A stretch of 64,000 nt of DNA from RHKX01 sp963823275. Its GTDB lineage: Bacteria > Actinomycetota > Thermoleophilia > Solirubrobacterales > 70-9. The translations under genes and the position numbers were made by a program. Location of the stretch: NCBI GenBank assembly GCA_963823275.1, contig CAWGKW010000002.1, forward strand, positions 682,001 through 746,000. Reading direction: 5' to 3'. The notes below the pieces were generated by a model, which was not told where the DNA came from, made no database searches, and was given only the letters and a program-made list of their open reading frames with translations. Of the stretch, positions 17,272 through 27,820 are shown in pieces (position 1 is the first letter of the stretch; every line of letters begins with the position of its first letter).

Positions 17272-17634
17272 GCGGGTCAACGCGACCGCGGGGGAGCAAT
17301 ACCCTCGAGGAAAGTCCGGACACCGAAGGGCAAGGTGGTGGGTAACTCCCACCCGGGGAAACCCGCGGGAAAGTGCCACAGAAACGACACAGCCGATGGC
17401 GTCGCCTCGTGTGGCGCACAGGCAATGGTGAAAAGGTGCGGTAAGAGCGCACCGGCGTCGCGGTGACGCGGCGGCCGGGTAAACCCCACCTGGTGCAAGG
17501 CCAAGTAGGACCGATGACCCGGCCCGGCGAGGTCCAGGTAGGCCGCAGGACCGCGGAGAACGTGGTCCCCTCGGAGCTGATGGCTCCGTTGAGATGGATG
17601 GTCGCGCCAGACAGGATCCGGCTTAGAGACCCGC
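17272..17634 (+). ncRNA. rnpB: RNase P RNA, bacterial class A
   Basis: Catalytic RNA that trims tRNA 5' leaders. P1 forms from GCGGGTC (17272-17278) and GACCCGC (17628-17634). Conserved cores are GAGGAAAGTCCGGACACC near the 5' end, GAAAGTGCCACAGAAA, GGTGAAAAGGTGCGGTAAGAGCGCACC, AAACCCCACCTGGTGCAAGGCCAAGTAGG, GTAGGCCGC and the 3' ACAGGATCCGGCTTA. About 363 nt, a normal length. A strong terminator follows immediately. Confidence 0.96.
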
Positions 17635-17638
17635 TGAT

Positions 17639-17676
17639 GAGAGGCCCCGTTCATTTGATCGGGGCCTCTCGAATTT
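17639..17676 (+). terminator. Rho-independent terminator of rnpB
   Basis: An 11-bp stem GAGAGGCCCCG/CGGGGCCTCTC with a 10-nt loop, followed by GAATTTT. It starts five bases after the end of the RNase P RNA. Confidence 0.93.
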
Positions 17677-17701
17677 TCCCGCCGGGCGCTCGTGCCTTTG
17701 C

Positions 17702-17707
17702 TAGGGT
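17702..17707 (+). promoter_or_regulatory. Candidate -10 box upstream of the RlpA-like gene
   Basis: TAGGGT preceded by TTTGC, about 145 nt before the start codon. It would give a long leader, whose function is unknown. Confidence 0.3.
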
Positions 17708-17852
17708 GCCGCAACCGCTGAATCCCTGCCATATCGCCGGGAATGGGGGAACCACGAGTTCCTATCCGGGGCGAGTCGCAGCACCAAGTTGCGTAGCGCG
17801 ATCTCTTTCGCGCGAGCCCGACAGCTAACCCCGTAAGCGTCAAGAGAGGCTC

Positions 17853-18554
17853 ATGGACGACCGGTCTCCGCGCCGTCAGGCCGGATTCAACTCAAGAAGC
17901 TTCCGCGAAACCGACCGGATCGGTTCGCGCCCCGACCGGATCGCTTTCTGGGCGGTGATCTTGGCCGTCGTCGTACTGGTGGCGGCCGCGGCGAGCGCGC
18001 ACGCCTCATCGGGCGGCGTCGGCGCCGGCGACGGCGACGGATGCGCCGACACTGATTTCGGCACCCGGACCCTCAGCCTCGGCGACTGTGGGGCCGACGT
18101 ACAGACGCTCAATTGGATTCTCCACTCGCGTGATTTCGGCGCGGAGGCCGGGCTCGGGAACGAGTTCGACGGGCGCACCGACGTGGCCGTCCGGGGCCTT
18201 CAGGAGGTCGTCGGGCTGAGGCGGTCGGGGATAGTCGACGAGGACACCCGAGACGCGGTCGTGAGCACGATGCGCAGGGACGAGGCCAGCTGGTACGGCC
18301 CTGGCCTTTGGGGTAACGGGACGGCCTGCGACAAGGTGCTTGAGGCGCGGGACGGTCGGGGTCGCCCACAAGACACTCCCCTGCGGCACCAGGGTGACCT
18401 TCAAGTACCGGGGCCACTTCCTTCGGACCCGCGTGATCGATCGCGGTCCCTACATCAAGGGGCGCAAGTGGGATCTGACCGCGGCGGCGGCCAGGCAGCT
18501 CGGCGGGTTCACCGGCTCGGCGTCGACTGGGTCAGGACCGCAATCGTCCGCTGA
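17853..18554 (+). CDS. Peptidoglycan-binding and RlpA-like protein (two compensating frameshifts)
   Basis: One N-terminal helix (about residues 30-52) leads to a peptidoglycan-binding domain 1 (LSLGDCGADVQTLN, FDGRTDVAVRGLQ). A double-psi beta-barrel of the RlpA type follows, beginning ASWYGPGLWGNGTACDK. The barrel continues in the +1 frame from about 18342 (GVAHKTLPCGTRVTF, VIDRGPYIKGRKWDLT). After about 18515 the original frame resumes for a short end (LGVDWVRTAIVR) before the TGA at 18552. The RlpA Asp (IDRGPY) is present. It is probably an outside cell-wall protein. The shift pair looks like two sequencing errors. Confidence 0.75.
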   Translation: MDDRSPRRQAGFNSRSFRETDRIGSRPDRIAFWAVILAVVVLVAAAASAHASSGGVGAGDGDGCADTDFGTRTLSLGDCGADVQTLNWILHSRDFGAEAGLGNEFDGRTDVAVRGLQEVVGLRRSGIVDEDTRDAVVSTMRRDEASWYGPGLWGNGTACDKVLEARDGRGRPQDTPLRHQGDLQVPGPLPSDPRDRSRSLHQGAQVGSDRGGGQAARRVHRLGVDWVRTAIVR

Positions 18555-18750
18555 GTCGAGCAGCCCGGAGGGCTGCGAGTCGCGCGCTTGTTTCCACGGG
18601 AGGGCCACCGGGCTCTGCCCGGAGGCCCGGCGCAGTCGAGCAGCCCGGAGGGCTGCGAGTCGCGCGCTGTTTCCACGGGAGGGCCACCGGGCTCTGCCCG
18701 GAGGCCCGGCGCAGTCGAGCAGCCCGGAGGGCTGCGAGTCGCGCGCTTGT
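18555..18750. repeat. Second tandem array of the 80-bp two-hairpin repeat (array B)
   Basis: Units start at 18555, 18635 and 18714 (periods 80 and 79; the last is partial). The family is the same as at 15098-15392. The hairpins CAGCCC-GGA-GGGCTG and CCGGGC-TCT-GCCCGG keep their stems while the second loop differs (TCT instead of TTC), and the linker is CTTGTTTCCAC instead of GGTCACCCCTC. It begins right after the TGA of the RlpA-like gene and ends at the TAA of the minus-strand gene, again exactly between convergent genes. Confidence 0.92.
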
Positions 18751-19317
18751 TTAAGCGGCGGCCGGCAGCACGGACGTGTCGATCTGATCCTGAGGCAGGC
18801 CGGCCGCGTTCGCGACCAGGCTCTGGAACTCGTTCAGGGCGACCTCGCCGAGCGCCTCCAGCAGCTGCTCGTCGGTCCAGTCCATCTCCCTGGCCTCCTC
18901 GAGAAGGAACGCCGGGGGGTGGCCGTCGGAGTCCATCGTCCCCTTGACGAAGGCCAGCAGCGCCGCCTGCTTGGGATCGCTGGAGGAGAAGCCGCGGGCC
19001 AGGGAGATCTCATCGAGCCCGAGGCCACTGAGGCGAGCCGACCGAGCGTGCTGAGCGACGCTGTAGCCGTCGCCTCGACGCTCGGCCACCGCCAGGCCGA
19101 TCCTGATCGCGGTCGGGATCGGCAGATCGCCGCTGTGCAACTCGGACCGCAATCGGGCGAAGGCGCGGAGGGAGGCGGGGGAGCCGGCGAGCACGCCGAC
19201 CAGCTTCGAGACCGATCCACCCGCGGTGGAGATGCTCTTGAGGAGGCGCTCGCTTCCCGCTGGAGCCGTCAGCTCGTCGTGGATATCGAATCGGGCGTAG
19301 TCGGTCTTAACGGTCAT
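18751..19317 (-). CDS. Carboxymuconolactone decarboxylase/AhpD-like protein without the CxxC pair
   Basis: A 188-residue all-helical protein with the CMD core pattern (IRIGLAVAERRGDGYSVAQHARSARLSGL, then DPKQAALLAFVKG). In AhpD-like peroxidase partners the segment before AQH is CxYC. Here it reads GDGYSV, so both redox cysteines are missing while the His is kept. The enzyme is therefore unlikely to be a disulfide reductase. Divergent from glnA with an AT-rich, palindrome-bearing gap between them. Confidence 0.75.
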   Translation of the reverse strand: MTVKTDYARFDIHDELTAPAGSERLLKSISTAGGSVSKLVGVLAGSPASLRAFARLRSELHSGDLPIPTAIRIGLAVAERRGDGYSVAQHARSARLSGLGLDEISLARGFSSSDPKQAALLAFVKGTMDSDGHPPAFLLEEAREMDWTDEQLLEALGEVALNEFQSLVANAAGLPQDQIDTSVLPAAA

Positions 19318-19581
19318 TGCGTCACTCCAGATCGTGTTGGTTTCGTGTTGCTTTCTCGACGCTTACCGGCGTTTGATCTAGCCTTTACTTTACTTTTAGC
19401 CGGTTACTTACCTTGCGTAAGTTATACCGCCGAGCCCGGCGTCTTGCAAGGGAGTCGTTGCCCTTTCAAACGTCCCCCAACCACGGCTGGATCAGTCTCG
19501 GTCGATGACTTTCGGAGACCTGACCAGGGCCATCAATCATCTAGGCTGATCCGTTCCAGCGAACAAGGAGCTTCCAGCCAG
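19318..19581. promoter_or_regulatory. Divergent control region between the CMD-like gene and glnA
   Basis: 264 nt. An unusually AT-rich block around 19375-19430 contains the perfect inverted repeat ACTTAC-CTTGC-GTAAGT (19407-19423), a likely operator. TAGGCT at 19542-19547 is a plausible glnA -10 box, 34 nt before its ATG, and AGGAG lies at 19566-19570. The regulator is unknown. Confidence 0.6.
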
Positions 19582-20949
19582 ATGAGTGGCGCCGATCCCA
19601 CCTCGACCCATCCGAAGACCGCCGCGGACGTGATTGCGGAAGTGGCCGATCGGAACATCCGCTTCATCCGTCTCTGGTTCACCGACGTACTCGGCCAGCT
19701 GAAGAGCTTCTCGATCAACTCGTCCGATCTCGAGGACGCCTTCGCCGGTGGCAACGGGTTCGACGGATCGTCGATCACGGGCTTCAACCCGATCGAGGAA
19801 TCCGACATGCTCGCCGTGCCCGACCCCGCGACCTTCACGACCCTGCCGTGGAGCCCGGATGAGCAGCCCACCGGCCGCATGTTCTGCGACATCCAGGTTC
19901 CCGGAGGCGACGCCTACGAGGGCGATCCGCGCTGGATTCTCCGCCGCGCGATCCAGCGAGCCCAGGACATGGGCTTCGATGATTTCAACGTGGGGCCCGA
20001 GCTCGAGTTCTTCTACTTTCGCGACGCCCGCCCTGAGGACGGGATTCCTGAGGTGCTCGACGAGGGCGGCTACTTCGACCTCACCACCCTCGATGCCGGA
20101 TCCGGGGTCCGCCGCGAGACGGTCCTGGCCCTCGAGCAGATGGGCATCCACGTCGAGTACACCCACCACGAGGTCGGTCCGTCCCAACATGAGGTCGACA
20201 TGCGCTACAAGGGCGCTCTGGCGATGGCCGACGATTGCATGACCTACCGGATGACGGTCAAGGAATACGCGATGAAGAACGGCTGGCATGCCACGTTCAT
20301 GCCGAAGCCCCTGAATGGCGAGAACGGCAGCGGAATGCACGTCCACCAGTCGCTCAGCCGCGACGGCTCGAACGCCTTCTACGACCCCGACGACCAGTAC
20401 TTCCTCTCGCAGACCGCCAAGCAGTTCATCGCCGGCCAGCTCAAGCACGCCCGCGAGATCTCCTCGCTCTTCGCTCAGTGGGTCAACTCCTACAAGCGCC
20501 TGGTGCCCGGCTATGAGGCGCCGGTCTACCTGGCCTGGTCGCGCCGCAATCGCTCCGCTCTGATCAGGGTGCCGCTCTATCACCCCGGCCAGGAGTCCGC
20601 CACCCGAGCGGAGCTGCGTTGTCCCGACCCCGCCTGCAACCCGTACCTGTGCTTCGCAGCGATGCTGCAGGCCGGACTCGAGGGGATCGAGAGGGGCTAC
20701 GAGCTGCCGGAGCCGATGGAGCAGAACCTCTACCACCTCTCGCCCGAGGATCGACAGCGCCGGGGGATCGAGCAACTGCCCGAGAACCTGGGCGAGGCGA
20801 TCGAGTTGGCCGCGGAGTCCGAGCTGGTGCTGCGGACGCTCGGCGAGCACACCTTCAACCGCTTCATCGAGATCAAGCGCGCCGAGTGGGACGACTACAG
20901 GGTTCGCGTGACCCCCTGGGAGATCTCCCAGTTCCTCCCGGTCCTCTAG
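19582..20949 (+). CDS. glnA: Glutamine synthetase, type I
   Basis: A 455-residue cytosolic enzyme that makes glutamine from glutamate, ammonia and ATP. Landmarks are the N-terminal beta-grasp with FTDVLGQLKSF, the flexible Asp loop GFDGSSI, metal ligands in VGPELEFF, the NGSGMHVHQS loop and the ATP-site segment NRSALIRVP. The NLYHLSPED segment occupies the place of the adenylylation Tyr loop, but its context looks unlike the classical KNLYDLP site, so adenylylation is doubtful. ATG 19582 follows AGGAG by 11 nt. Length is normal. Confidence 0.95.
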   Translation: MSGADPTSTHPKTAADVIAEVADRNIRFIRLWFTDVLGQLKSFSINSSDLEDAFAGGNGFDGSSITGFNPIEESDMLAVPDPATFTTLPWSPDEQPTGRMFCDIQVPGGDAYEGDPRWILRRAIQRAQDMGFDDFNVGPELEFFYFRDARPEDGIPEVLDEGGYFDLTTLDAGSGVRRETVLALEQMGIHVEYTHHEVGPSQHEVDMRYKGALAMADDCMTYRMTVKEYAMKNGWHATFMPKPLNGENGSGMHVHQSLSRDGSNAFYDPDDQYFLSQTAKQFIAGQLKHAREISSLFAQWVNSYKRLVPGYEAPVYLAWSRRNRSALIRVPLYHPGQESATRAELRCPDPACNPYLCFAAMLQAGLEGIERGYELPEPMEQNLYHLSPEDRQRRGIEQLPENLGEAIELAAESELVLRTLGEHTFNRFIEIKRAEWDDYRVRVTPWEISQFLPVL

Positions 20950-21186
20950 CGATTCGGCCTTGTCAAGCGACCGAAGAGGCCGTACCTTCGGTCTCCGAGT
21001 TCGCTCGCGGAGACGCGGAGCATTTCAGTTCAGCGGTTGGCCCGCCCCAGGGTGGCCGTCCCGACGGCTGCTTCGCTCATCTGAGAATGAGCATATGCCG
21101 TTTCTTCGTCCGTGGGCATGGGCAAAATCGTCCATCGTGAGCACCTCAGACTCAACCGGCTCGACCGAGCTGCCGAAGTAGTCATC

Positions 21187-22515
21187 GTGTCCATACCCGT
21201 CCATCGAGGCCGCTTCAGCGCAAAGGACGCCGAGCGTCTTCTCTGGCGCGCCGGATTCGGCCCGGCGCCCGGTGAATCCGCCAAGCTCGCCCGCAAGGGG
21301 ATGCGCCGTGCCGTCCTCTCGCTCACCCGACCGAAGCGCAAGGCGCGCCTCCGCGGACCGGAGCCCCACGACGACGACGGGCTGCCGCTGGCACCCACCG
21401 ATGCCTGGGGGCACGACCTCCTGTGGTGGCTCGACCGGATGGTGCGCTCCGACCAGCCGTTCATCGAGCGGATGACCCTGATCTGGCACGACTGGTTCGC
21501 GACCGCCGAAGTCGGCCAGGTGTCACTCAACCTCGACCAGAACGAGCTCTTCCGCAGGCGCGGGCTGGGCTCGTTCGAGAAGCTCTTGCTCGATGTGACG
21601 ATCGATCCGGCCATGCTGGTGTGGCTGTCGGGTAACGAGAACGAGAAGGGCTACGCGAACGAGAACTACGCCCGCGAGATGATGGAGCTGTTCACCCTCG
21701 GGGCCGCCAACGGCTACACCGAGGACGACGTTCGCGAGCAGGCCCGGGCCTTGACCGGATGGACGAACGACTGGGACGACGACCTCGGCATGATCAATTT
21801 CCGCTTCGAGGAGGATCGCCACGACGCCGGCAAGAAGAAGATCTTCGGCAAGACGGGCACCTTCGACTGGCGTGATTCCTGCCGCCTCTGCATCGAGAAC
21901 CCGGCCCACGCGACCTACCTCGTCGAGCGCCTGTGGTCCTACTTCGTGCCGACCGCGCCGCCCAAGTCGACGCTGAAGTCCCTCAAGAAGCTGTATGCGC
22001 GGGGGTACGGGATCAGGCCGGTCGTCGAGGCGATCCTGATGCATCCGGCCTTCTACGACGGCCCGCGGATGGTGAAGCCGCCGATCGTCCAGATCGCGGG
22101 GATGCTGCGAGCCAGGCGGTCCGGGGTGGAGACGCAGGCTTGGACCTGGATCTCCGATGACGCAGGTCAGCGGTTGTTCGACCCCCCGAACGTCTCCGGG
22201 TGGGACGAGGAGCGCTGGCTCGATACCGCGCGGCTCAGCGGACGGTGGTCGGCAGCGGCGGAGACCACCTACCAGTCACAGGTCGAAGAGGATGGCTACG
22301 ACGCCGAGGAGACGGCCAACCAGGCCGTCAAGAAGGCCCTGAAGTTCTGGGGCTCTCCGACGCTGACTTCGCAGACGAGCAAGGAGCTGCACAACTTCGC
22401 GGCTCGAGTGGAGGCGATCGCCACCGACGACTGGCAACAGCAGTCCTATCGCGCTCTGCGCCAGAACGCCCTGCGGATGCTGATCGCCTCCAGTCCGGAC
22501 TTCCAGACGTCATGA
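21187..22515 (+). CDS. DUF1800 family protein
   Basis: About 442 residues from GTG 21187. DUF1800 signature parts are DAERLLWRAGFG near the start, LTLIWHDWFATA, NENYAREMMELFTLG and the downstream FDPPNVSGWDEERWL. The function is unknown; members usually sit beside a DUF1501 protein and are thought to act outside the cytoplasm. An ATG 75 nt upstream would extend it without a clear signal peptide. The stop overlaps the DUF1501 start (ATGA). Confidence 0.88.
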   Translation: MSIPVHRGRFSAKDAERLLWRAGFGPAPGESAKLARKGMRRAVLSLTRPKRKARLRGPEPHDDDGLPLAPTDAWGHDLLWWLDRMVRSDQPFIERMTLIWHDWFATAEVGQVSLNLDQNELFRRRGLGSFEKLLLDVTIDPAMLVWLSGNENEKGYANENYAREMMELFTLGAANGYTEDDVREQARALTGWTNDWDDDLGMINFRFEEDRHDAGKKKIFGKTGTFDWRDSCRLCIENPAHATYLVERLWSYFVPTAPPKSTLKSLKKLYARGYGIRPVVEAILMHPAFYDGPRMVKPPIVQIAGMLRARRSGVETQAWTWISDDAGQRLFDPPNVSGWDEERWLDTARLSGRWSAAAETTYQSQVEEDGYDAEETANQAVKKALKFWGSPTLTSQTSKELHNFAARVEAIATDDWQQQSYRALRQNALRMLIASSPDFQTS

Positions 22516-23888
22516 GTCCCGCGCCCCGACACCACAGCTGCTGCGGCGAGTTCACCCGCTCCGAGTTGGCGCGCCGTTCGCTGGCCGAGGCCGGTAAGGG
22601 TCTTCCGGCGATCGAGCGCGGGATGCCCGCCCCGGCCGGCACGGGCCTTTCGCGGCGGTCGTTTCTCCTGCGCAGCGGCGGCCTTGCCCTGAGCCTCTAC
22701 GGCGCGAGCCTGCTCAACCCGAGGGCTTTCGTCGACGGGATAGCCAAGGCCGCCGGCAGTCAGGGCAAGGTGCTCGTCTCGGTCTTCCTCGACGGCGGTA
22801 TCGACGCTCTGTCGGTCCTCTCGCCCGTCAACGACAATACCTATCGTCAGCTTCGGCCCACCCTCAGATTGGAGCCCGGTGACGGGCCGGCGTGGACCGA
22901 GGACTCCCGCCTGCACTGGCATCCCGCGGCAACGCCCCTGCATCAGCTGCACGGGGAGGGCAAGGTCACCGTCTTCCCGGGGATCGGCTACGCCGGCGCC
23001 GATCAGTCCCATTTCACCTCTCGCCATTACTGGGAGGTCGGGGAGCTCGACCCGGGCACCAACACGGGCTGGCTCGGAAGGCTTCTCGACGCGGTCGGCA
23101 ACGACGACAATCCACTGCAGGGCCTCTCCCTCGACGGCTCTCTCGCACCGAGCCTGGCGACCGCCCGAGTGCCCGTGGCGGCGACCTGGGGGCCCAGATA
23201 CGACCTCTGGGCCCCGGGCGTCTGGGGTGACGTTGAGGATCTGATGTTCGAGAGCTTCGCCAAGATCGGAGACGCAGCCGAGAGGGCTCGCGACAAGCAG
23301 CTCAAGGGGGCGGGGAAGGTCGTCCGCCAGGCGACCACTCTGCGGAGTCAGCTCTCGTCCTTCTCCGACGAGATCACGAGCCCCGTCGCCTACCCCGACA
23401 CCGGCCACTTCCCCGAGAGCCTGGCCGGGCTCGCGGCGATGCTTGCCGCCGGGCTCCCGATCACGGTCGCCTCCGTCAACGCGCCCGGTGGCTACGACAC
23501 CCATGACGACCAGGAGGCTGACTTCGCCACGAATCTGGGTGAGACCTGCGACGGGCTCTTCGCCTTCCAGCGAGACCTCGAGGCGCGCGGCCTCGATGAC
23601 CGCGTGATCACGCTCGTCTGGTCGGAGTTCGGGCGGCGTCCGGAGGAGAACGGCTCCGGGACCGACCACGGCGCCGGCGGCAACGCGTTCCTGATCGGGA
23701 CTCCAGCCCGCGGCAAGATGGTGGGGGAGTGGCCGGGCCTGACAACGCTCGACGAGGACGACAACCTGCGCTCCACCGCCGACTTCCGCTCGCTCTACTG
23801 CTCGCTGCTCGAGCAGTGGTTCGGCGTCGACGCGGCGGCCGTGATTCCAGGAGCCTCCGGATTCGCGCGGCCGACGCTGATCGGATGA
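22512..23888 (+). CDS. DUF1501 family secreted protein
   Basis: A 458-residue protein of the DUF1501 (sulfatase-like, alkaline-phosphatase fold) family. It has a twin-arginine-like leader LSRRSFLLRSGGLALSLYG at about residues 47-65, then LVSVFLDGGIDALS, QSHFTSRHYWE, VNAPGGYDTHDDQ and VWSEFGRRPEENGSGTDHGAGGN, all family hallmarks. Probably exported by Tat in folded form with a metal. Coupled to DUF1800 before it and the cupredoxin after it by ATGA overlaps. Confidence 0.9.
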   Translation: MSPAPRHHSCCGEFTRSELARRSLAEAGKGLPAIERGMPAPAGTGLSRRSFLLRSGGLALSLYGASLLNPRAFVDGIAKAAGSQGKVLVSVFLDGGIDALSVLSPVNDNTYRQLRPTLRLEPGDGPAWTEDSRLHWHPAATPLHQLHGEGKVTVFPGIGYAGADQSHFTSRHYWEVGELDPGTNTGWLGRLLDAVGNDDNPLQGLSLDGSLAPSLATARVPVAATWGPRYDLWAPGVWGDVEDLMFESFAKIGDAAERARDKQLKGAGKVVRQATTLRSQLSSFSDEITSPVAYPDTGHFPESLAGLAAMLAAGLPITVASVNAPGGYDTHDDQEADFATNLGETCDGLFAFQRDLEARGLDDRVITLVWSEFGRRPEENGSGTDHGAGGNAFLIGTPARGKMVGEWPGLTTLDEDDNLRSTADFRSLYCSLLEQWFGVDAAAVIPGASGFARPTLIG

Positions 23889-24271
23889 GGCTCGGGGCCT
23901 CTGTCGTTGCCGCGGCACTCGCGGCGGTGGCCCTTCAGCCGGCGAGTTCGATCGCGAAGCCCGCTGATCGGGATCCGTCGCGCCTCCTGGTGACCGCGCG
24001 CGAGTACGGGTTCACGCTCTCGCGACCGAAGGTCGATGCCGGAGCGTCGATCATCCAGCTCTACAACTACGGCGAGGATCCGCACGACATGAAGATGCAG
24101 CGGGTCGGCGGCCGCACGATCTCCGAGCTCGGGGAGGTCGAGCCCGGCGACACGGGCCGGCTCGATCTGAAGCTGCGCCGGAAGTCGACGTACACGCTGT
24201 GGTGTTCGATCCCCGGCCATGTGGAGTTGGGGATGACCGCCACCTTGAAGACATCGGCCAAGCGTCCCTGA
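23885..24271 (+). CDS. Secreted cupredoxin-like blue copper protein
   Basis: A 128-residue protein with a signal peptide (about residues 1-24) and one cupredoxin domain. The type 1 copper ligands are visible: His in EDPHDMKM, then Cys, His and Met in LWCSIPGHVELGM. Probably a small electron carrier or copper-binding partner outside the cell. Start ATG overlaps the DUF1501 stop, so all three proteins are made from one message. Confidence 0.88.
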   Translation: MRLGASVVAAALAAVALQPASSIAKPADRDPSRLLVTAREYGFTLSRPKVDAGASIIQLYNYGEDPHDMKMQRVGGRTISELGEVEPGDTGRLDLKLRRKSTYTLWCSIPGHVELGMTATLKTSAKRP

Positions 24272-24280
24272 CGAGTCGGC

Positions 24281-26285
<2,005 letters not shown>

Positions 26286-26301
26286 CTGCTCGAGGCCCCG
26301 A

Positions 26302-26802
26302 CTAACAGCCGGACTGATCGGCTTCGGGCTCGACCTCGGCCAGGCGGTCCCAGATTCTCGCCAGATGCTCGAGGTCCTCGGTCTCGAGGCGACTCACGAA
26401 CTGCTCGCGAATGCCGGCCAGGTTGGTCGGCCGGGCCCGTTCGAACTTCTCGGCGCCGGCCTCGGTCAGCCGCGCGTAGGTTCCACGGCGATCGTCCGGA
26501 CAGGTGTGGCGCTCGACGAAGCCGCGGGCGGCGAGCCGATCCACCAGTCGGGTCAGTCCGCTGCGGCTGAGCAGGAGCTGGTCGGCCAGGGTCCCCATCC
26601 GCAGCGAGTTCTCGGGCGCTCTGGAGAGCAGCAGAAGTACCTCGTAGGAGCTGAGAGCGAGGCCGTGCTCACGTTCCAGGCGCCCGTCGATCGCCGAGGT
26701 CATGTTCCGATAAGCGAACAGCAGACCCCTCCATGCAGCCAGCTCCCTGTCGTCGAGCTGACGGGTATCGGGGCCGGCGGGCTTCGCGGTGGTCAGTTCC
26801 AT
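26302..26802 (-). CDS. MarR family transcriptional regulator
   Basis: A 166-residue winged-helix dimer. Core segments are LSSYEVLLLLSRAPENSLRMGTLADQLLLSRSGLTRLVDRL and the wing RHTCPDDRRGTYARLTEAG. It is divergent from a ring-cleaving dioxygenase gene, the arrangement seen for MhqR/MhqO-like quinone-response pairs in Firmicutes, so control of that neighbour is likely. No Shine-Dalgarno; TACGAT at 26814-26809 lies 6 nt before the ATG. Confidence 0.9.
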   Translation of the reverse strand: MELTTAKPAGPDTRQLDDRELAAWRGLLFAYRNMTSAIDGRLEREHGLALSSYEVLLLLSRAPENSLRMGTLADQLLLSRSGLTRLVDRLAARGFVERHTCPDDRRGTYARLTEAGAEKFERARPTNLAGIREQFVSRLETEDLEHLARIWDRLAEVEPEADQSGC

Positions 26803-26808
26803 GTACCG

Positions 26809-26814
26809 ATCGTA
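26809..26814 (-). promoter_or_regulatory. Candidate -10 box of the MarR gene
   Basis: TACGAT on the minus strand, 6 nt before the ATG at 26802; leaderless pattern. Confidence 0.5.
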
Positions 26815-26824
26815 TCAGTGGTCG

Positions 26825-26848
26825 TTGACGATGCAACCATAGTTATGG
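26825..26848. promoter_or_regulatory. Candidate MarR operator
   Basis: Two adjacent dyads in the 93-nt divergent gap: TTG-ACGATG-CAA (26825-26836) and CCATA-GT-TATGG (26837-26848). Position between the two start codons suits autoregulation and control of the dioxygenase. Confidence 0.5.
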
Positions 26849-26895
26849 GAGCATTGATCCGTCGAATTCCCCAGGGCGAAAGGAAGTTGGGCGCG

Positions 26896-27811
26896 ATGAA
26901 GTTCGAAGGCATCCACCACGTCACGGCGATCACCGCAGACGCTCAGGACAACGTCGATTTCTATGCCGGTGTGCTTGGCCTGCGGCTGGTCAAGAAGACC
27001 GTGAACCAGGACGACCCGAGCGTCTATCACGTCTTCTACTCAGACGAGGGGGGCCACGCCGGCTCCGACATCACGTTCTTCGAGTTCCCGGGAGCCCCTC
27101 GCGGCCGGGCCGGCGACGGCATGGTCCACACCGTGATCTGGCGAGTCGGATCGCCCGAGTCTCTTGAGTTCTGGGCTCAGCGTCTTGCCGACAATGGGAT
27201 CCCGGTCGGGCGCGGGGAGGGGTCGCTCGACTTCGACGATCCGGAGGGCCTGAGCCATGAGCTGCGGGTCAGCCACGTCACCGACGAGCCGCTGATCGCC
27301 CGGCACCCGGATGTCCCAACGGAGCACGCTCTGCAGGGATTCGAGGCGGTGCGCGCCTTCGCGTCCGCTCCGGAGGGGAGCGAGCATCTGCTCCGCGAGC
27401 TCGGATTCGACGGCGCCGCCGACACCTGGGAGGCGCGCGGCGAGAGCCGAGGCGGGTTGATCTACTACGACGTCCCCGCCGGCCGCGGCGGGTCTGCAGG
27501 GAGCCGGAACCGTTCACCACGTCGCCTGGGCCTCGACGCCGGAGGAACTCGAGCAGTGGCGTGAGCGGGCGATCGGCGGTGGCGCGAGGCCGACCCCCGT
27601 CATCGATCGCTTCTACTTCAAGTCCGTCTACTTCCGCGAGCCGAGCGGCGTGCTGTTCGAGATTGCGACCCTCGGGCCCGGGTTCACCGTGGACGAGCCC
27701 ATGGAGTCCCTTGGGGAGAGGCTCTCGTTACCACCCGACTACGAGCATCTCCGCTCCCGGGTCGAGGCCAGCCTGAAGCCGATCCACAGCCCGCGAGCGG
27801 TCAGCCACTGA
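26896..27811 (+). CDS. Ring-cleaving dioxygenase, glyoxalase superfamily (MhqO/LinE-like; +1 frameshift near 27490)
   Basis: A two-module vicinal-oxygen-chelate protein, about 305 residues. It begins MKFEGIHHVTAITADAQ with FYAGVLGLRLVKKTVNQDD, typical for MhqO-type hydroquinone dioxygenases. Metal ligands are expected at the His of GIHH and in the second module at TVHHVAW and LFEIA. The first frame ends falsely at 27564. Skipping one G near 27490 gives GAGTVHHVAW and a normal end (PRAVSH) at the TGA 27809-27811. AAAGGAAG precedes ATG 26896. Likely detoxifies quinones under MarR control. Confidence 0.85.
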
Positions 27812-27820
27812 TCCGCCGAC

